A DNA stretch of 64,000 nucleotides from Streptomyces sp. Tue6028. Lineage in GTDB: Bacteria > Actinomycetota > Actinomycetes > Streptomycetales > Streptomycetaceae. The stretch lies in the NCBI RefSeq assembly GCF_002300165.1, contig NZ_MLCE01000036.1, positions 186,001 through 250,000 of the forward strand, given 5' to 3'. The notes beneath the pieces were generated by a model. That model was not told where the DNA came from. It saw nothing but the letters and a program-made list of their open reading frames with translations, and searched no databases. Shown here one piece after another: positions 1 to 8,553 of this stretch (the first letter of the stretch is position 1; each line of letters begins with the position of its first letter). The position numbers and the translations under genes are program-made.

Positions 1-546
1 CGGCTCGTCCGCGAAGATCACCCGAGGCTCGGTCACCAGCGCCCGGGCGATCGCCACGCGCTGCCGCTGTCCTCCGGAGAGCTGGTCGGGCAGATGACCG
101 AGCCGGTCGCCGAGCCCGACGGCCGTCAGTACCTCCCGCACCCGCGCCCGGTCGACGCGTCGGCCGGCGAGCTTGAGCGGCAGGATCGTGTTCTGGGCGA
201 CGGTCAGTGTCGGCAGGAGGTTGTACTGCTGGAAGACGAAGCCGATCCGGCTGCGCCGGAACCGTGTCAGCTCCGCCTCGCCGCCGCCGGTCATCTCCGC
301 CCCGTCCACCCTCACGATGCCGCTGTCGGGGCGTTCGAGCCCCGCCGCGCATTGCAGCAGCGTGGACTTCCCGGACCCTGAGGGCCCCATGACCGCGGTG
401 AACGTGCCGCGCGCCAGACCGAGCGTCACCCCGTCCAGGGCGGTCACGGCACCGGCCCCGGTCCCGTAGGACTTGCCGACCTTGACCAGCCGCAGCGCCT
501 CGGCGGCGGGTCCCGGGTCGTTCGTGCGTCGCGCTCGGTGAAACAT
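1..546 (-). CDS. ABC exporter ATP-binding protein (MacB/LolD/FtsE-like), 3' end outside window
   Basis: Energises a membrane exporter of the MacB/LolD/FtsX type; the permease is presumably downstream, beyond the left edge. The visible 182 residues hold Walker A GPSGSGKST, the Q-loop stretch FVFQQYNLLPTLTV, signature LSGGQRQRVAIARAL and the start of Walker B (VIFADEP), then the window ends. Two ATGs lie close together (552 and 546). A GGAGG at 556-560 is only 3 nt from the first but 9 nt from the second, so 546 is preferred. It is transcribed away from the osmoprotectant permease gene at 730, so the two share a divergent promoter region at 547-729. The transported substrate cannot be told from the ATPase alone. 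Confidence 0.9.
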   Translation of the reverse strand, partial: MFHRARRTNDPGPAAEALRLVKVGKSYGTGAGAVTALDGVTLGLARGTFTAVMGPSGSGKSTLLQCAAGLERPDSGIVRVDGAEMTGGGEAELTRFRRSRIGFVFQQYNLLPTLTVAQNTILPLKLAGRRVDRARVREVLTAVGLGDRLGHLPDQLSGGQRQRVAIARALVTEPRVIFADEP

Positions 547-729
547 CGTCATCACCCTCCGTCGGCACGCCCTGTGCCTCGTCCACGACGCTACGGAGAG
601 CCGGGTCCGCCCACACGGGCCGCAGGACCCCTGTTCCGGGGTGTACTCAGCGACACCCTCGGACGCCGGTCCACCCCGTACGGGTCACCAGAACGCGCCG
701 GGCACCGCCCGCACCGATGGAATGGAGGG

Positions 730-1410
730 GTGACCGCGCCCCCCGACGACTGCCTGGCGCGCAACGAGTGGATCTGCGGCGAGTATCTGAGCACCCGCCG
801 GCACATCCTCCTCGACGCGGTCGCCCAGCACCTCCAGCTCACCGCGGTCTCGGTCCTCTTCGGACTCGCCGTCGCGGTGCCGCTCGCCGTGCTCGCCCGT
901 CGCTGGGGCCTGGCGGCGGGCCCGGTCCTCGCGGCGACCACGGTCCTCTACACCGTCCCGTCGCTCGCGATGTTCTCGCTCCTCCTGCCGGTCTACGGAC
1001 TGTCCGCCGCGCTGGTCGTCGCGGGCCTCGTCCTGTACTCGCTGACCCTCCTCGTTCGGAACATCCTGGCGGGCCTGCGGGCCGTCCCCGAGGAGACCCG
1101 GCAGGCCGCGCGGGGCATGGGGTACGGGCCCGTCCGGCTGCTGCTCACCGTGGAGCTGCCGCTCGCACTGCCGGCGGGCATGGCCGGGCTGCGGATCGCC
1201 ACCGTGTCGGCGGTGTCCCTGGTCACCGTCGGCGCCATCGTCGGCTTCGGCGGGCTCGGCAATCTCATCTACGCGGGCATGAACACCTACTTCAAGGCGC
1301 AGGTCCTCACCGCGTCGGTGCTGTGCGTCGTCATCGCCGTCGCCGCGGACCTCCTGCTCCTCGCGGTGCAGCGGCTCATGACCCCCTGGACCCGGGCGGG
1401 CCGCGGATGA
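730..1410 (+). CDS. Osmoprotectant (glycine betaine/choline-type) ABC transporter permease
   Basis: Inner-membrane permease of a quaternary-amine importer of the OpuB/OpuC/ProW family, 226 residues. The N-terminus carries the family pattern DCLARNEWICGEYLSTRR before the first membrane helix. About six hydrophobic segments follow, with the EAA-loop-like stretch EETRQAARGMGYGPVRLLL near residue 120 that docks onto the ATPase. I chose GTG 730 because the conserved N-terminal block starts just after it; the upstream open frame is longer but unlike the family. A GGAGGGG lies immediately upstream, unusually close. The stop overlaps the next ATG (ATGA), so it is translationally coupled to a second permease. 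Confidence 0.88.
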   Translation: MTAPPDDCLARNEWICGEYLSTRRHILLDAVAQHLQLTAVSVLFGLAVAVPLAVLARRWGLAAGPVLAATTVLYTVPSLAMFSLLLPVYGLSAALVVAGLVLYSLTLLVRNILAGLRAVPEETRQAARGMGYGPVRLLLTVELPLALPAGMAGLRIATVSAVSLVTVGAIVGFGGLGNLIYAGMNTYFKAQVLTASVLCVVIAVAADLLLLAVQRLMTPWTRAGRG

Positions 1411-2078
1411 ACACCCTGACCGAGGCCTGGGGATGGCTCACCGACCCCGCGCACTGGTCGGGCGACGACGGCGTCCGGCACCGTCTCGCCCAGCACCTCG
1501 TCCTGACGGTCGTCTGCCTGGTCGTCAGCTGTCTGATCGCGCTGCCCGTCGCCCTCGTCCTCGGGCACCTCGGCAAGGGCGGCGCGCTCGCCGTGAACCT
1601 CTCCAACGTCGGCCGGGCCGTGCCCACCTTCGCCGTGCTGGTGCTTCTCCTGCTCACCCCGATCGGGAGGTGGGGCGAGGGGCCGACGGTCGTCGCGCTC
1701 GTCCTCTTCGCCGTGCCGCCCCTGCTCACCAACGCGTACGTCGGGATGCGCGAGGTCGACCGCGACGTGGTGCGGGCGGCCCGCGGCATGGGCATGACCG
1801 GCCGACAGAGCCTGTTCCAGGTCGAACTGCCCCTCGCACTCCCCATGGTGCTGACCGGGGTGCGGATCGCCGCCGTCCAACTCGTCGCGACCGCCACCAT
1901 CGCCGCGCTCGCCGGCGGCGGCGGGCTCGGCCGGATCATCACCGCGGGATTCAACCTGGCCAGCACGCCCCAGGTCGTCGCCGGTGCCGTGCTGGTCGCC
2001 GTCTTCGCCCTGCTCGTCGAGGGCGTCTTCGAGGTCGTCGAGCGGGTGGCACCGCACCGGGCGAGGGGCTCGCGGTGA
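1407..2078 (+). CDS. Osmoprotectant ABC transporter permease, second subunit
   Basis: Paralogue of the preceding permease, 223 residues, forming the other half of a heterodimeric channel as in OpuCB/OpuCD. The EAA loop reads DVVRAARGMGMTGRQSLFQV, and the stretch VRIAAVQLVATATIAALAGG is the family's conserved C-terminal region. ATG 1407 overlaps the previous stop by 4 nt and its own TGA overlaps the GTG of the binding-protein gene, so the three genes form one operon. The N-terminus mentions an extra segment (TDPAHWSGDDGVRHRLAQH) typical of actinobacterial members. Confidence 0.88.
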   Translation: MNTLTEAWGWLTDPAHWSGDDGVRHRLAQHLVLTVVCLVVSCLIALPVALVLGHLGKGGALAVNLSNVGRAVPTFAVLVLLLLTPIGRWGEGPTVVALVLFAVPPLLTNAYVGMREVDRDVVRAARGMGMTGRQSLFQVELPLALPMVLTGVRIAAVQLVATATIAALAGGGGLGRIITAGFNLASTPQVVAGAVLVAVFALLVEGVFEVVERVAPHRARGSR

Positions 2079-3013
2079 GGAGACACGCCGTGCTGACCGG
2101 GGCCTTCTTCCTCCTCGCCGGCTGCGCCACCGGACCGTCGCTGGAGAACCGGGGCTCGGTCACCGCCCCGCCCGGCGACAGCAGGCACCTGGTCGTCGGA
2201 TCGGCCGGATTCACCGAGAGCGACCTGCTGGCGCAGATGTACGCGCTGCTGCTGAAGCAGGCCGGCTACAAGACGTCGATGATCACCGTCGCCAACCGGG
2301 AACTGTACGAACCGGCCCTGGAATCGGGGCAGATCGACGTCGTGCCCGAGTACGCGGCGACCTTCGCGGACTGGCTGAACGCCAAGACCCACGGTGCCGA
2401 CGCGCGCCCCGTCGGCTCGCCCGACCTCGGCACCACCATGACCGCCCTGCGCGCACTGGCGACACCGCGCGGGCTCACCGTCCTCGACCCCGGCAGAGCC
2501 GTCGACCAGAACGCCTTCGCGGTGTCCGCCGCGTACGCCAGGGAGCATCACCTCAAGACGCTCGGCGACCTCGGACGGTCCGGTCTCCCGGTGCGGCTCG
2601 CGGCGGGCGACGAGTGCGTGCAACGGCCGTACTGCGAGCCGGGGCTGAAGAAGACGTACGGCATCGATGTCGTCGCCGTCGACCCGAAGGGTGTCGGCAC
2701 CACCCAGGCGAAGCAGGCCGTGCGGAGCGGCCGGGACCAGATGGTGCTGACGACCACGACGGACGCCACGCTCGACGAGTTCGGGCTCGTCCTGCTGGAC
2801 GACGACAAGCACCTGCAGAACGCCGACTACATCGTGCCCGTCGTCAACCGTTCGCGGGCGGGCGGCGAGGGCGTCACCAAGGCGCTCGGCAAGCTGAACG
2901 ACGTCCTCACCACGGCCGACCTGGCGTCCCTGAACCGGCAGGTGGACAGCTGGCGACGGCTGCCCGAGGACGTGGCGCGCACCTATCTGCGGGACAAGGG
3001 CCTGCTGACCTGA
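2075..3013 (+). CDS. Osmoprotectant ABC transporter substrate-binding lipoprotein
   Basis: Extracellular receptor of the importer, 312 residues. A short signal peptide ends in the lipobox LLAGC (Cys about residue 16), so it is lipid-anchored. The mature part begins with VVGSAGFTESDLLAQMYALL, the hallmark start of OpuAC/OpuCC-type quaternary-amine receptors, and has the DVVPEYAATF motif near residue 90 that follows the first ligand-binding loop. GTG 2075 overlaps the preceding TGA (GTGA). It is the last gene of the permease-permease-receptor operon. The ligand is inferred from family (betaine, choline, carnitine or similar); exact specificity is not visible. Confidence 0.88.
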   Translation: MRRHAVLTGAFFLLAGCATGPSLENRGSVTAPPGDSRHLVVGSAGFTESDLLAQMYALLLKQAGYKTSMITVANRELYEPALESGQIDVVPEYAATFADWLNAKTHGADARPVGSPDLGTTMTALRALATPRGLTVLDPGRAVDQNAFAVSAAYAREHHLKTLGDLGRSGLPVRLAAGDECVQRPYCEPGLKKTYGIDVVAVDPKGVGTTQAKQAVRSGRDQMVLTTTTDATLDEFGLVLLDDDKHLQNADYIVPVVNRSRAGGEGVTKALGKLNDVLTTADLASLNRQVDSWRRLPEDVARTYLRDKGLLT

Positions 3014-3220
3014 CCCCACGGGGCCTCGCCCCGACCGGGCAGGTGCCGGGCGCGCGACCTCTCCGGACAGGTTGACCGGATCGGTCCGGCGCGGCGGGCC
3101 CCGGGGCCCGCGGGCGTCTCGACCGCCCCCACCGCGGCCGGAGTTCCAGGCATGCTTCGAGCGCCCCCACCACGCGCGGAGTCCCCCACGCGCTTCGACG
3201 GTCCGGCCCCGGCCGGATTT

Positions 3221-3313
3221 CCCCGCACGCCTCGACCGCCCCCACCGCGGGTCGAGCGCCCCGCATGCCTCGACCGCCCCCACCGCGGGTCGAGCGCCCC
3301 GCACGCTCCGCGG
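3221..3313. repeat. 38-bp tandem repeat between convergent transporter genes
   Basis: Two full copies of a 38-bp unit (3221-3258 and 3259-3296) differ at one position, and a third partial copy starts at 3297. Each contains CTCGACCGCCCCCACCGCGG followed by GTCGAGCG, so the unit has inverted halves (CTCGAC/GTCGAG). Degenerate relatives of the same phrase occur from about 3117. The stretch 3014-3314 between the receptor and ATPase genes holds no gene that I can support. It may act as a folded transcript end for both convergent operons. Confidence 0.75.
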
Positions 3314-3314
3314 C

Positions 3315-4469
3315 TCAGGCGTCCGCCACCGAGTCGAAGTCCACCTGACCGCGCGGCACGCCCCGCGCGTCCGCGTCCACCGACCTGCGCAGCGCCTCGT
3401 GCAGCTTGGCCGGGGTCAGCACGCCGAGGAAGCGCGCCCCGTCCAGTACGGCGACCCAGCCTGCGTCGTGCTGGAGCATGACCCCGAACGCCTGCTTCAG
3501 GGGAGCGCCCACGGGCACCCGGGAGTTCATCCGGTGCGCCAGGTCACGGACCCGGCCGCCCGCGCCGAGTTCGTCCCGGCCGACCCATCCGTGCAGATCG
3601 CCGTCGGCGTCGAGCACCACGGCCCAGCGGGCGCCTTCGGCCCGCAGCCGTTCCGCGGCCCGCCCGGCGCTCTCGTCCAGCCGCGCGATCGGCGGCTGCT
3701 CCAGGTCGTCGGCCTCGATCGTGGTCACCGACAGGCGTTTCAGGCCGCGGTCCGCGCCCACGAAGTCGGCGACGTACGGCGTGGCGGGCGTCCCGAGAAC
3801 GGCGCCGGGCGTGTCGAACTGCTCGATGCGGCCCTGGCCGTACACCGCGATGCGGTCGCCGAGCCGTACCGCCTCCTCGATGTCGTGCGTGACCAGCAGC
3901 ACCGTCTTGCGCACGGCTTCCTGCATGCGCAGGAACTCGTCCTGCAACTGCTCCCGCACCACGGGGTCGACGGCCCCGAAGGGCTCGTCCATCAGCAGCA
4001 CGGGCGGATCGGCGGCCAGCGCCCGCGCCACGCCGACCCGCTGGCGCTGACCGCCCGACAACTGGTCCGGATAGCGCGGTCCGTACGTCGCCGGGTCCAG
4101 GCCCACCAGGTCGAGCAGTTCGGCGGCGCGGGCCCGTGCCTTCGCCTTCTTCCAGCCGACGAGAGTGGGCACCGTCGCCGTGTTGTCGAGGATCGTCCGG
4201 TGCGGGAACAGGCCGACCTGCTGGATGACATACCCGATGCGCCGCCGCAGCCGTACCGGGTCGACCGTGGCGATGTCCTCGTCGTTCACGAAGATCCGCC
4301 CGGACGTCGGCTCGATCAGCCGGTTCACCATCATCATGGTCGTCGTCTTGCCACAGCCCGACGGGCCGACGAGCGTGACGAGTTCGCCCTCGGCCACCTC
4401 GAAGGAGAGGCCGTCCACGGCGGTCGTGCCGTCCGGATAGCGCTTGGTGACCTGCTCGAACCGGATCAT
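3315..4469 (-). CDS. Osmoprotectant ABC transporter ATP-binding protein with CBS domains
   Basis: ATPase of the OpuCA/ProV family, 384 residues, that powers quaternary-amine uptake. Walker A is GPSGCGKTTTMMMVNRL (about residue 37), then the signature LSGGQRQRVGVARAL and Walker B VLLMDEPFGAVDP. Residues from about 250 to 370 resemble a CBS pair (VLDADGDLHGWVGRDEL and VMLQHDAGWVAVLDGARFLGVL), the module that senses ionic strength in OpuA-type systems. It is transcribed towards the permease/receptor operon from its own promoter instead of heading that operon, which is unusual for the family. It is the natural partner of the 730-3013 genes. Confidence 0.9.
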   Translation of the reverse strand: MIRFEQVTKRYPDGTTAVDGLSFEVAEGELVTLVGPSGCGKTTTMMMVNRLIEPTSGRIFVNDEDIATVDPVRLRRRIGYVIQQVGLFPHRTILDNTATVPTLVGWKKAKARARAAELLDLVGLDPATYGPRYPDQLSGGQRQRVGVARALAADPPVLLMDEPFGAVDPVVREQLQDEFLRMQEAVRKTVLLVTHDIEEAVRLGDRIAVYGQGRIEQFDTPGAVLGTPATPYVADFVGADRGLKRLSVTTIEADDLEQPPIARLDESAGRAAERLRAEGARWAVVLDADGDLHGWVGRDELGAGGRVRDLAHRMNSRVPVGAPLKQAFGVMLQHDAGWVAVLDGARFLGVLTPAKLHEALRRSVDADARGVPRGQVDFDSVADA

Positions 4470-4544
4470 TCCCTCACGCTAACCGCGTGCCGCGATCACC
4501 GCCCACCAGCGGCGTCTCCGCGAGTCGAATCATGGATTCCGTTT

Positions 4545-4558
4545 TTGAAAAGTTTCAA
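4545..4558. promoter_or_regulatory. LacI-type operator candidate (rhamnose regulon), distal site
   Basis: TTGAAA-AG-TTTCAA is a perfect palindrome with 6-bp arms, 188 bp before the rhamnosidase start. It belongs to the TGAAA-NN-TTTCA group also seen at 4700, 15814 and 15979. Spacing and symmetry fit a LacI-family dimer such as the product of 21547-22566. It could instead regulate the divergent ATPase gene starting at 4469. Confidence 0.6.
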
Positions 4559-4699
4559 TCAGGGTGTCCTGATCCCCTGTTGCCACCCCTCCCGTAAGCG
4601 CGTTCCGTCGCGCGCTTCTGTTGAATTCTGTCTGACAGTTGCGTTGTTGAGACGGTGGACAGCCGTCGCGGACGCCGCTAAGTTCGCCGCCAGTCGGAG

Positions 4700-4711
4700 T
4701 GAAACGTTACA
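4700..4711. promoter_or_regulatory. LacI-type operator candidate, proximal to the rhamnosidase gene
   Basis: TGAAA-CG-TTACA matches the TGAAA-NN-TTTCA palindrome with one mismatch, and its CG centre is typical of LacI-family operators. It lies 35 bp upstream of the GTG of the GH78 gene, where a repressor would block transcription. Confidence 0.6.
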
Positions 4712-4745
4712 ACCAGCGTGCTCCGAGAGCCGAAGGGATGACGGC

Positions 4746-7700
4746 GTGAACGAAGGAACGGGCAATGTGCGACGCAGAACGGTGCTCACCACGGCCGCGA
4801 GCGCCGGAGCCCTGGCGATGGCCGGAGGGATCGGCGCGTCGGGCACGGCACGGGCGGCCGCACCGGCCTCGGACGGGGCCTCGGTCACAGGACTGACGGT
4901 GGAGCACCGGACCGACCCGCTGGGCGTGGACGCCGACCGACCGCGCTTCGGCTGGCGCATGGCGTCCTCGGCCCGCGGCCGGCGCCAGAGCGCGTACCGG
5001 ATCCTGGTGGCCACCTCGCCCGAACGGCTGACCCGCACCCGCGCCGACGTCTGGAACAGCGGCCGCGTCACGTCGGCCGACTCCGTGGCGGTGCCCTACG
5101 CGGGAGCCGCACTGCGCCCCTCCACCCGCTACTTCTGGTCGGTGAGCCTCTGGGACGAGGACGGCCGCGCCCTCCCCGACGCCCCGGCCGCCTCCTTCGA
5201 GACGGGCCTGCGCAGCACCGACGGCACGACGGGCTGGGACGGCGCCCGCTGGATCGGCATGGCGGGCAAGAAGCCGAACAGCCCGGGGGCGCCGCTGCTG
5301 CGCCGTCAGGTCCGGCTCCAGGGACGGAAGGTGCGCGCGGCCCGGCTGTACGTGTCCGCCCTCGGCGTGTACGACGCCTATCTCAACGGGCGGCGGGTCA
5401 CGGTGCCGCAGGGCGAGGGCACCACGCACGAACTGCTCACGCCGGGCTGGACGAACTACGACCGCACGATCAGCTATCTGAGCTACGACGTCACCGGCCT
5501 GGTCGCGGGGGAGCGGGCCGTCACCCTGGCGGCGGTGCTCGGCAACGGCTGGTACAACGCCCGGATATCCGACGGCAGCACCTACTACTCCAAGGACGGC
5601 AACCGCCTGGCGCTGAAGGCCAAGCTGCTGATCCGCTACACCGACGGTTCGACGCAGACCGTGGTGACCACGCCCGGCGACGACTGGCGGGCCACGGACA
5701 CCGGCGCGTACCGCGGCGACGACATCTACGACGGACAGACCTACGACGCCCGCAAGGACATGCCGGGCTGGACGGCGAACGGCTTCGACGACTCCGCCTG
5801 GCCGGGGACCGAGGAGGTCGACTTCGCCACCCGGTACCCCGACGCGAAACTGGTCGCCTACCCCGGCGAGAGCGCACGGCTGATGCCCGAGTGGGACCGC
5901 AGGCCGCGGTCCGTCACCCTGTACACCGGGGTGACCGGCGAGGCGGGCAGCGCCAACGGACGTGGCCGCATCGTCGTCGACGCCTCCCGGTCGGTGACCG
6001 ACCCCGCCGCGGCGGCCCGGGCGGCGGTCACGGTCGGCGACGGCGACACCGCGGTCTTCGACCTCGGGCAGAACATGGTCGGGGTGCCGCGCTACACCGT
6101 GCGCGGTCCCGCGGGCGCCGAAGTCACCTTCCGGTTCGCCGAGATGCTCAACGACGACAGCGCGGGCGCCGACGGCCCCGAGGGCTCCGTCTACCGGGCC
6201 AACCTGCGCTCCGCCAAGGCGACCAGCACCTACACGCTCCGGGGCGACGCGCACGGCGAGACCCACCAGGACTCACTCGCCTTCTACGGATTCCGCTACG
6301 TCTCCGTCACCGCCTCCGGCGCCCCCGTCACGATCACCGGTCTGACGGGCAAGGTCGCCACCTCCGCGATCCGTGAGACCGGCAGCGTCACCACGAACGA
6401 CAGCTCGGTCAACCAGCTCATCAGCAACGTGCGCTGGGGTCAGCGCGGCAACTACCTCTGGGTGCCCACGGACTGCCCGCAGCGCGACGAGCGCCTCGGC
6501 TGGACCGGCGACACCCAGCTGTTCTGCAACACGGGTCTCTACAACGCCGACGCGGTCAACTTCCTCAGCCACTTCGAGGACAACCTGATCGACTCGCAGC
6601 AGATCTACGGCCTCGACGGCGCCCAGTTCACCGCCGTCTCGCCCGGCAACCGGTACAACGCGCCGGCTCCCGTGAGCGGTTGGGCCGACTGCGGTGTGGT
6701 GGTGCCCTGGACCGTCTGGCAGATGAGCGGCGACCGGACCGTCGTCGACCGCAGCTGGGCGGCCATGACCCGCTACCTGGACTGGATCCAGCGCAGGACC
6801 GGGGACAGTTACGCCGGCCAGGGCGCCCTGTTCGCCGACTGGCTCGCCCCGCAGAGCACCGGCACCCAGCTCATGAGCGACGTCTACTACGGCCACAGCA
6901 CCCGGCTGATGGCGCAGATGGCCCGCGCGACCGGCCGGGACACCGAGGCCGACCGGTACGACCGGCTCTTCTCCCGCATCAAGCGGGCGTTCATCGCCAA
7001 GTACCTGAGCACCGAGGACGGGAAGCTCACGGTGCGCTCCAGCCTGGGCGGCAAGCCGATCATCGGCACGGACCCCGAGGACAACAGCCAGACCGCGCTG
7101 CTGTGGGTCCTCAAACTCGGTCTGTACGACACCGACGCGCAGCGCCGCGGGCTCGTCGACCTGCTCGCGCAGAACATCGGCAACGACGCGGCCTACAAGG
7201 CGGCCCACCCCGGCAGCACGCGCGTGCAGTACGCGGAGAACACCCTGTCCGTCGGCTTCCTCGGCGTGAACGTGCTCGCCCCCGTCCTCACCGACCAGGG
7301 CCGCGCCGACCTCGCGTACGAGCTGCTCCACCAGGACGCGATGCCCTCCTGGCTGTACTCGGTGAAGAACGGGGCCACCACGGTCTGGGAGCGCTGGAAC
7401 TCCTACTCCGAGGACGACGGCTTCGGCCCCGTCGAGATGAACTCCTTCAACCACTACTCCTACGGCGCGATCATGGAGTGGATGTACGAGAGCATGGCCG
7501 GCATCGCCAAGGACCCCGACCACCCGGGGTTCCGGCACTTCTTCCTGCGACCCCACATCGACCCCACGGGCCGTATCACCGAGGTGGCGGGCTCGCACGT
7601 CTCGCCGTACGGCGAGATCGTCAGCGAGTGGACGGTGAAGGGCCGGACCCTCTCCTACCGGGCCGTGGTCCCGGCCAACAGCACCGCCACCCTGCGGATC

Positions 7701-7844
7701 CCGGCCGCCGACGCCGCCACGGTGCGCGCGGGGCGGACCCCGCTGGCGCGGGTGCCCGGCGTGGAGTTCGTCGGATTCGAGGACGGCACGGCCTCCTACC
7801 GCCTGCCGTCGGGCGGTTACGAGGTCACGGCCGTTCTGGACTGA
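4746..7844 (+). CDS. Secreted alpha-L-rhamnosidase, GH78, Tat signal
   Basis: Releases terminal L-rhamnose from plant glycosides or polysaccharides outside the cell; 1032 residues. The N-terminus has a twin-arginine motif (RRRTVL) and an Ala-rich h-region ending near ARAAAP. Beta-sandwich accessory domains occupy about residues 50-480 and an (alpha/alpha)6 barrel about 530-900, followed by a C-terminal beta domain. The catalytic block DCPQRDERLGWTGD (about residue 576) carries the candidate acid Glu, and WERWNSYSEDDGF (about 881) the candidate base, as in the S. avermitilis GH78 enzyme. GTG 4746 is preceded by GAAGGGA at a suitable distance. It heads the rhamnose island and has two candidate operators upstream. 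Confidence 0.92.
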   Translation: MNEGTGNVRRRTVLTTAASAGALAMAGGIGASGTARAAAPASDGASVTGLTVEHRTDPLGVDADRPRFGWRMASSARGRRQSAYRILVATSPERLTRTRADVWNSGRVTSADSVAVPYAGAALRPSTRYFWSVSLWDEDGRALPDAPAASFETGLRSTDGTTGWDGARWIGMAGKKPNSPGAPLLRRQVRLQGRKVRAARLYVSALGVYDAYLNGRRVTVPQGEGTTHELLTPGWTNYDRTISYLSYDVTGLVAGERAVTLAAVLGNGWYNARISDGSTYYSKDGNRLALKAKLLIRYTDGSTQTVVTTPGDDWRATDTGAYRGDDIYDGQTYDARKDMPGWTANGFDDSAWPGTEEVDFATRYPDAKLVAYPGESARLMPEWDRRPRSVTLYTGVTGEAGSANGRGRIVVDASRSVTDPAAAARAAVTVGDGDTAVFDLGQNMVGVPRYTVRGPAGAEVTFRFAEMLNDDSAGADGPEGSVYRANLRSAKATSTYTLRGDAHGETHQDSLAFYGFRYVSVTASGAPVTITGLTGKVATSAIRETGSVTTNDSSVNQLISNVRWGQRGNYLWVPTDCPQRDERLGWTGDTQLFCNTGLYNADAVNFLSHFEDNLIDSQQIYGLDGAQFTAVSPGNRYNAPAPVSGWADCGVVVPWTVWQMSGDRTVVDRSWAAMTRYLDWIQRRTGDSYAGQGALFADWLAPQSTGTQLMSDVYYGHSTRLMAQMARATGRDTEADRYDRLFSRIKRAFIAKYLSTEDGKLTVRSSLGGKPIIGTDPEDNSQTALLWVLKLGLYDTDAQRRGLVDLLAQNIGNDAAYKAAHPGSTRVQYAENTLSVGFLGVNVLAPVLTDQGRADLAYELLHQDAMPSWLYSVKNGATTVWERWNSYSEDDGFGPVEMNSFNHYSYGAIMEWMYESMAGIAKDPDHPGFRHFFLRPHIDPTGRITEVAGSHVSPYGEIVSEWTVKGRTLSYRAVVPANSTATLRIPAADAATVRAGRTPLARVPGVEFVGFEDGTASYRLPSGGYEVTAVLD

Positions 7845-7858
7845 GCGGGCACACGGAC

Positions 7859-7898
7859 GGGGGCGGGCCCGCACGGTTCACCGAGCGGACCCGCCCCC
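7859..7898. terminator. Bidirectional hairpin between the rhamnosidase and lutC genes
   Basis: Arms 7859-7872 and 7885-7898 pair over 13 of 14 positions (GGGGGCGGG...) with a 12-nt loop. It lies between convergent stops at 7844 and 7906. There is no T-run, as is common in Streptomyces. Confidence 0.65.
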
Positions 7899-7905
7899 GG
7901 GCAGT

Positions 7906-8553
7906 TCAGACCGTGCCCACCAGGATCACCTCCAGGGTGCGCGGACCGTGCACCCCCTCGACCCGGTCGAGTTCGATGTCGCTGGTCGCCGAGGGGCCGG
8001 AGATCCAGGTCAGCGGGCGCTCCGGAGCGAGCCGGGCGAGTCCCTGCGGCACCGAGGAGACCACCTGGTCCGGGACGCGCACGACGCAGATGTGGTGGTC
8101 CGGCACCAGGGTGATCCGGCGACGGCCCTGATCGGGGCCGCCGTCGAGCACGATGGTGCCGGTCTCGGCGATCGCCACCGCGCACGCGGTGACCACGCTG
8201 TCCACCCGGTCGAGCTCGTGCGGGGTGGTCTCGGCGCGGTCCGCCACGCGCGTGACGTCCGTGTCCGCCAGCCACGACTCGTCCAGGCCCGGCGGGACCA
8301 CCACGGAGGCCGAACCGCGCTCCGCGAGCAGCCCGGCGATCACACCCGGCAGTCCGTCCGCGTCGCAACGGTGCACCAGCGCCCGGTAGTCGGCCAGGTT
8401 CTCGGCGAGCAGCTCGACCGTCTCCGCGACACCGCGCTCCCCGTGCTCGCGCAGATAACTCCGCTCCACGGCCTGGTCGTACGGCGTGTCGTCGTGGCCC
8501 GTCTCCGCGAGCGCGCGCCGCACCCGGCCGAGAATCACATCCCTGCTGTTCAC
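7906..8553 (-). CDS. lutC: LutC/YkgG-type lactate utilisation protein
   Basis: Third component of the LutABC L-lactate oxidation complex, 215 residues of the LUD fold. Motifs seen include VNSRDVILGRVRRAL at the N-terminus, AIAETGTIVLDGG (about residue 130) and the C-terminal block PLTWISGPSATSDIELDRVEGVHGP, which is diagnostic for LutC. The GTG at 8553 overlaps the lutB stop (GTGA) and follows a GGAAAGGAC ribosome site; an upstream ATG at 8586 would extend into lutB and is less likely. It probably converts the L-lactate produced by lactaldehyde oxidation in this island to pyruvate together with lutA and lutB. Confidence 0.9.
   Translation of the reverse strand: MNSRDVILGRVRRALAETGHDDTPYDQAVERSYLREHGERGVAETVELLAENLADYRALVHRCDADGLPGVIAGLLAERGSASVVVPPGLDESWLADTDVTRVADRAETTPHELDRVDSVVTACAVAIAETGTIVLDGGPDQGRRRITLVPDHHICVVRVPDQVVSSVPQGLARLAPERPLTWISGPSATSDIELDRVEGVHGPRTLEVILVGTV

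Noticed and set aside
1376..3304. Long minus-strand frame antisense to the permease and receptor genes
   Set aside because: Arg/Gly/Ala/Pro-rich product and the plus strand carries clear conserved genes.
3072..4745. Upstream extension of the rhamnosidase frame to about 3072
   Set aside because: It runs antisense through the ATPase gene and the repeat. The Tat signal and ribosome site place the start at 4746.
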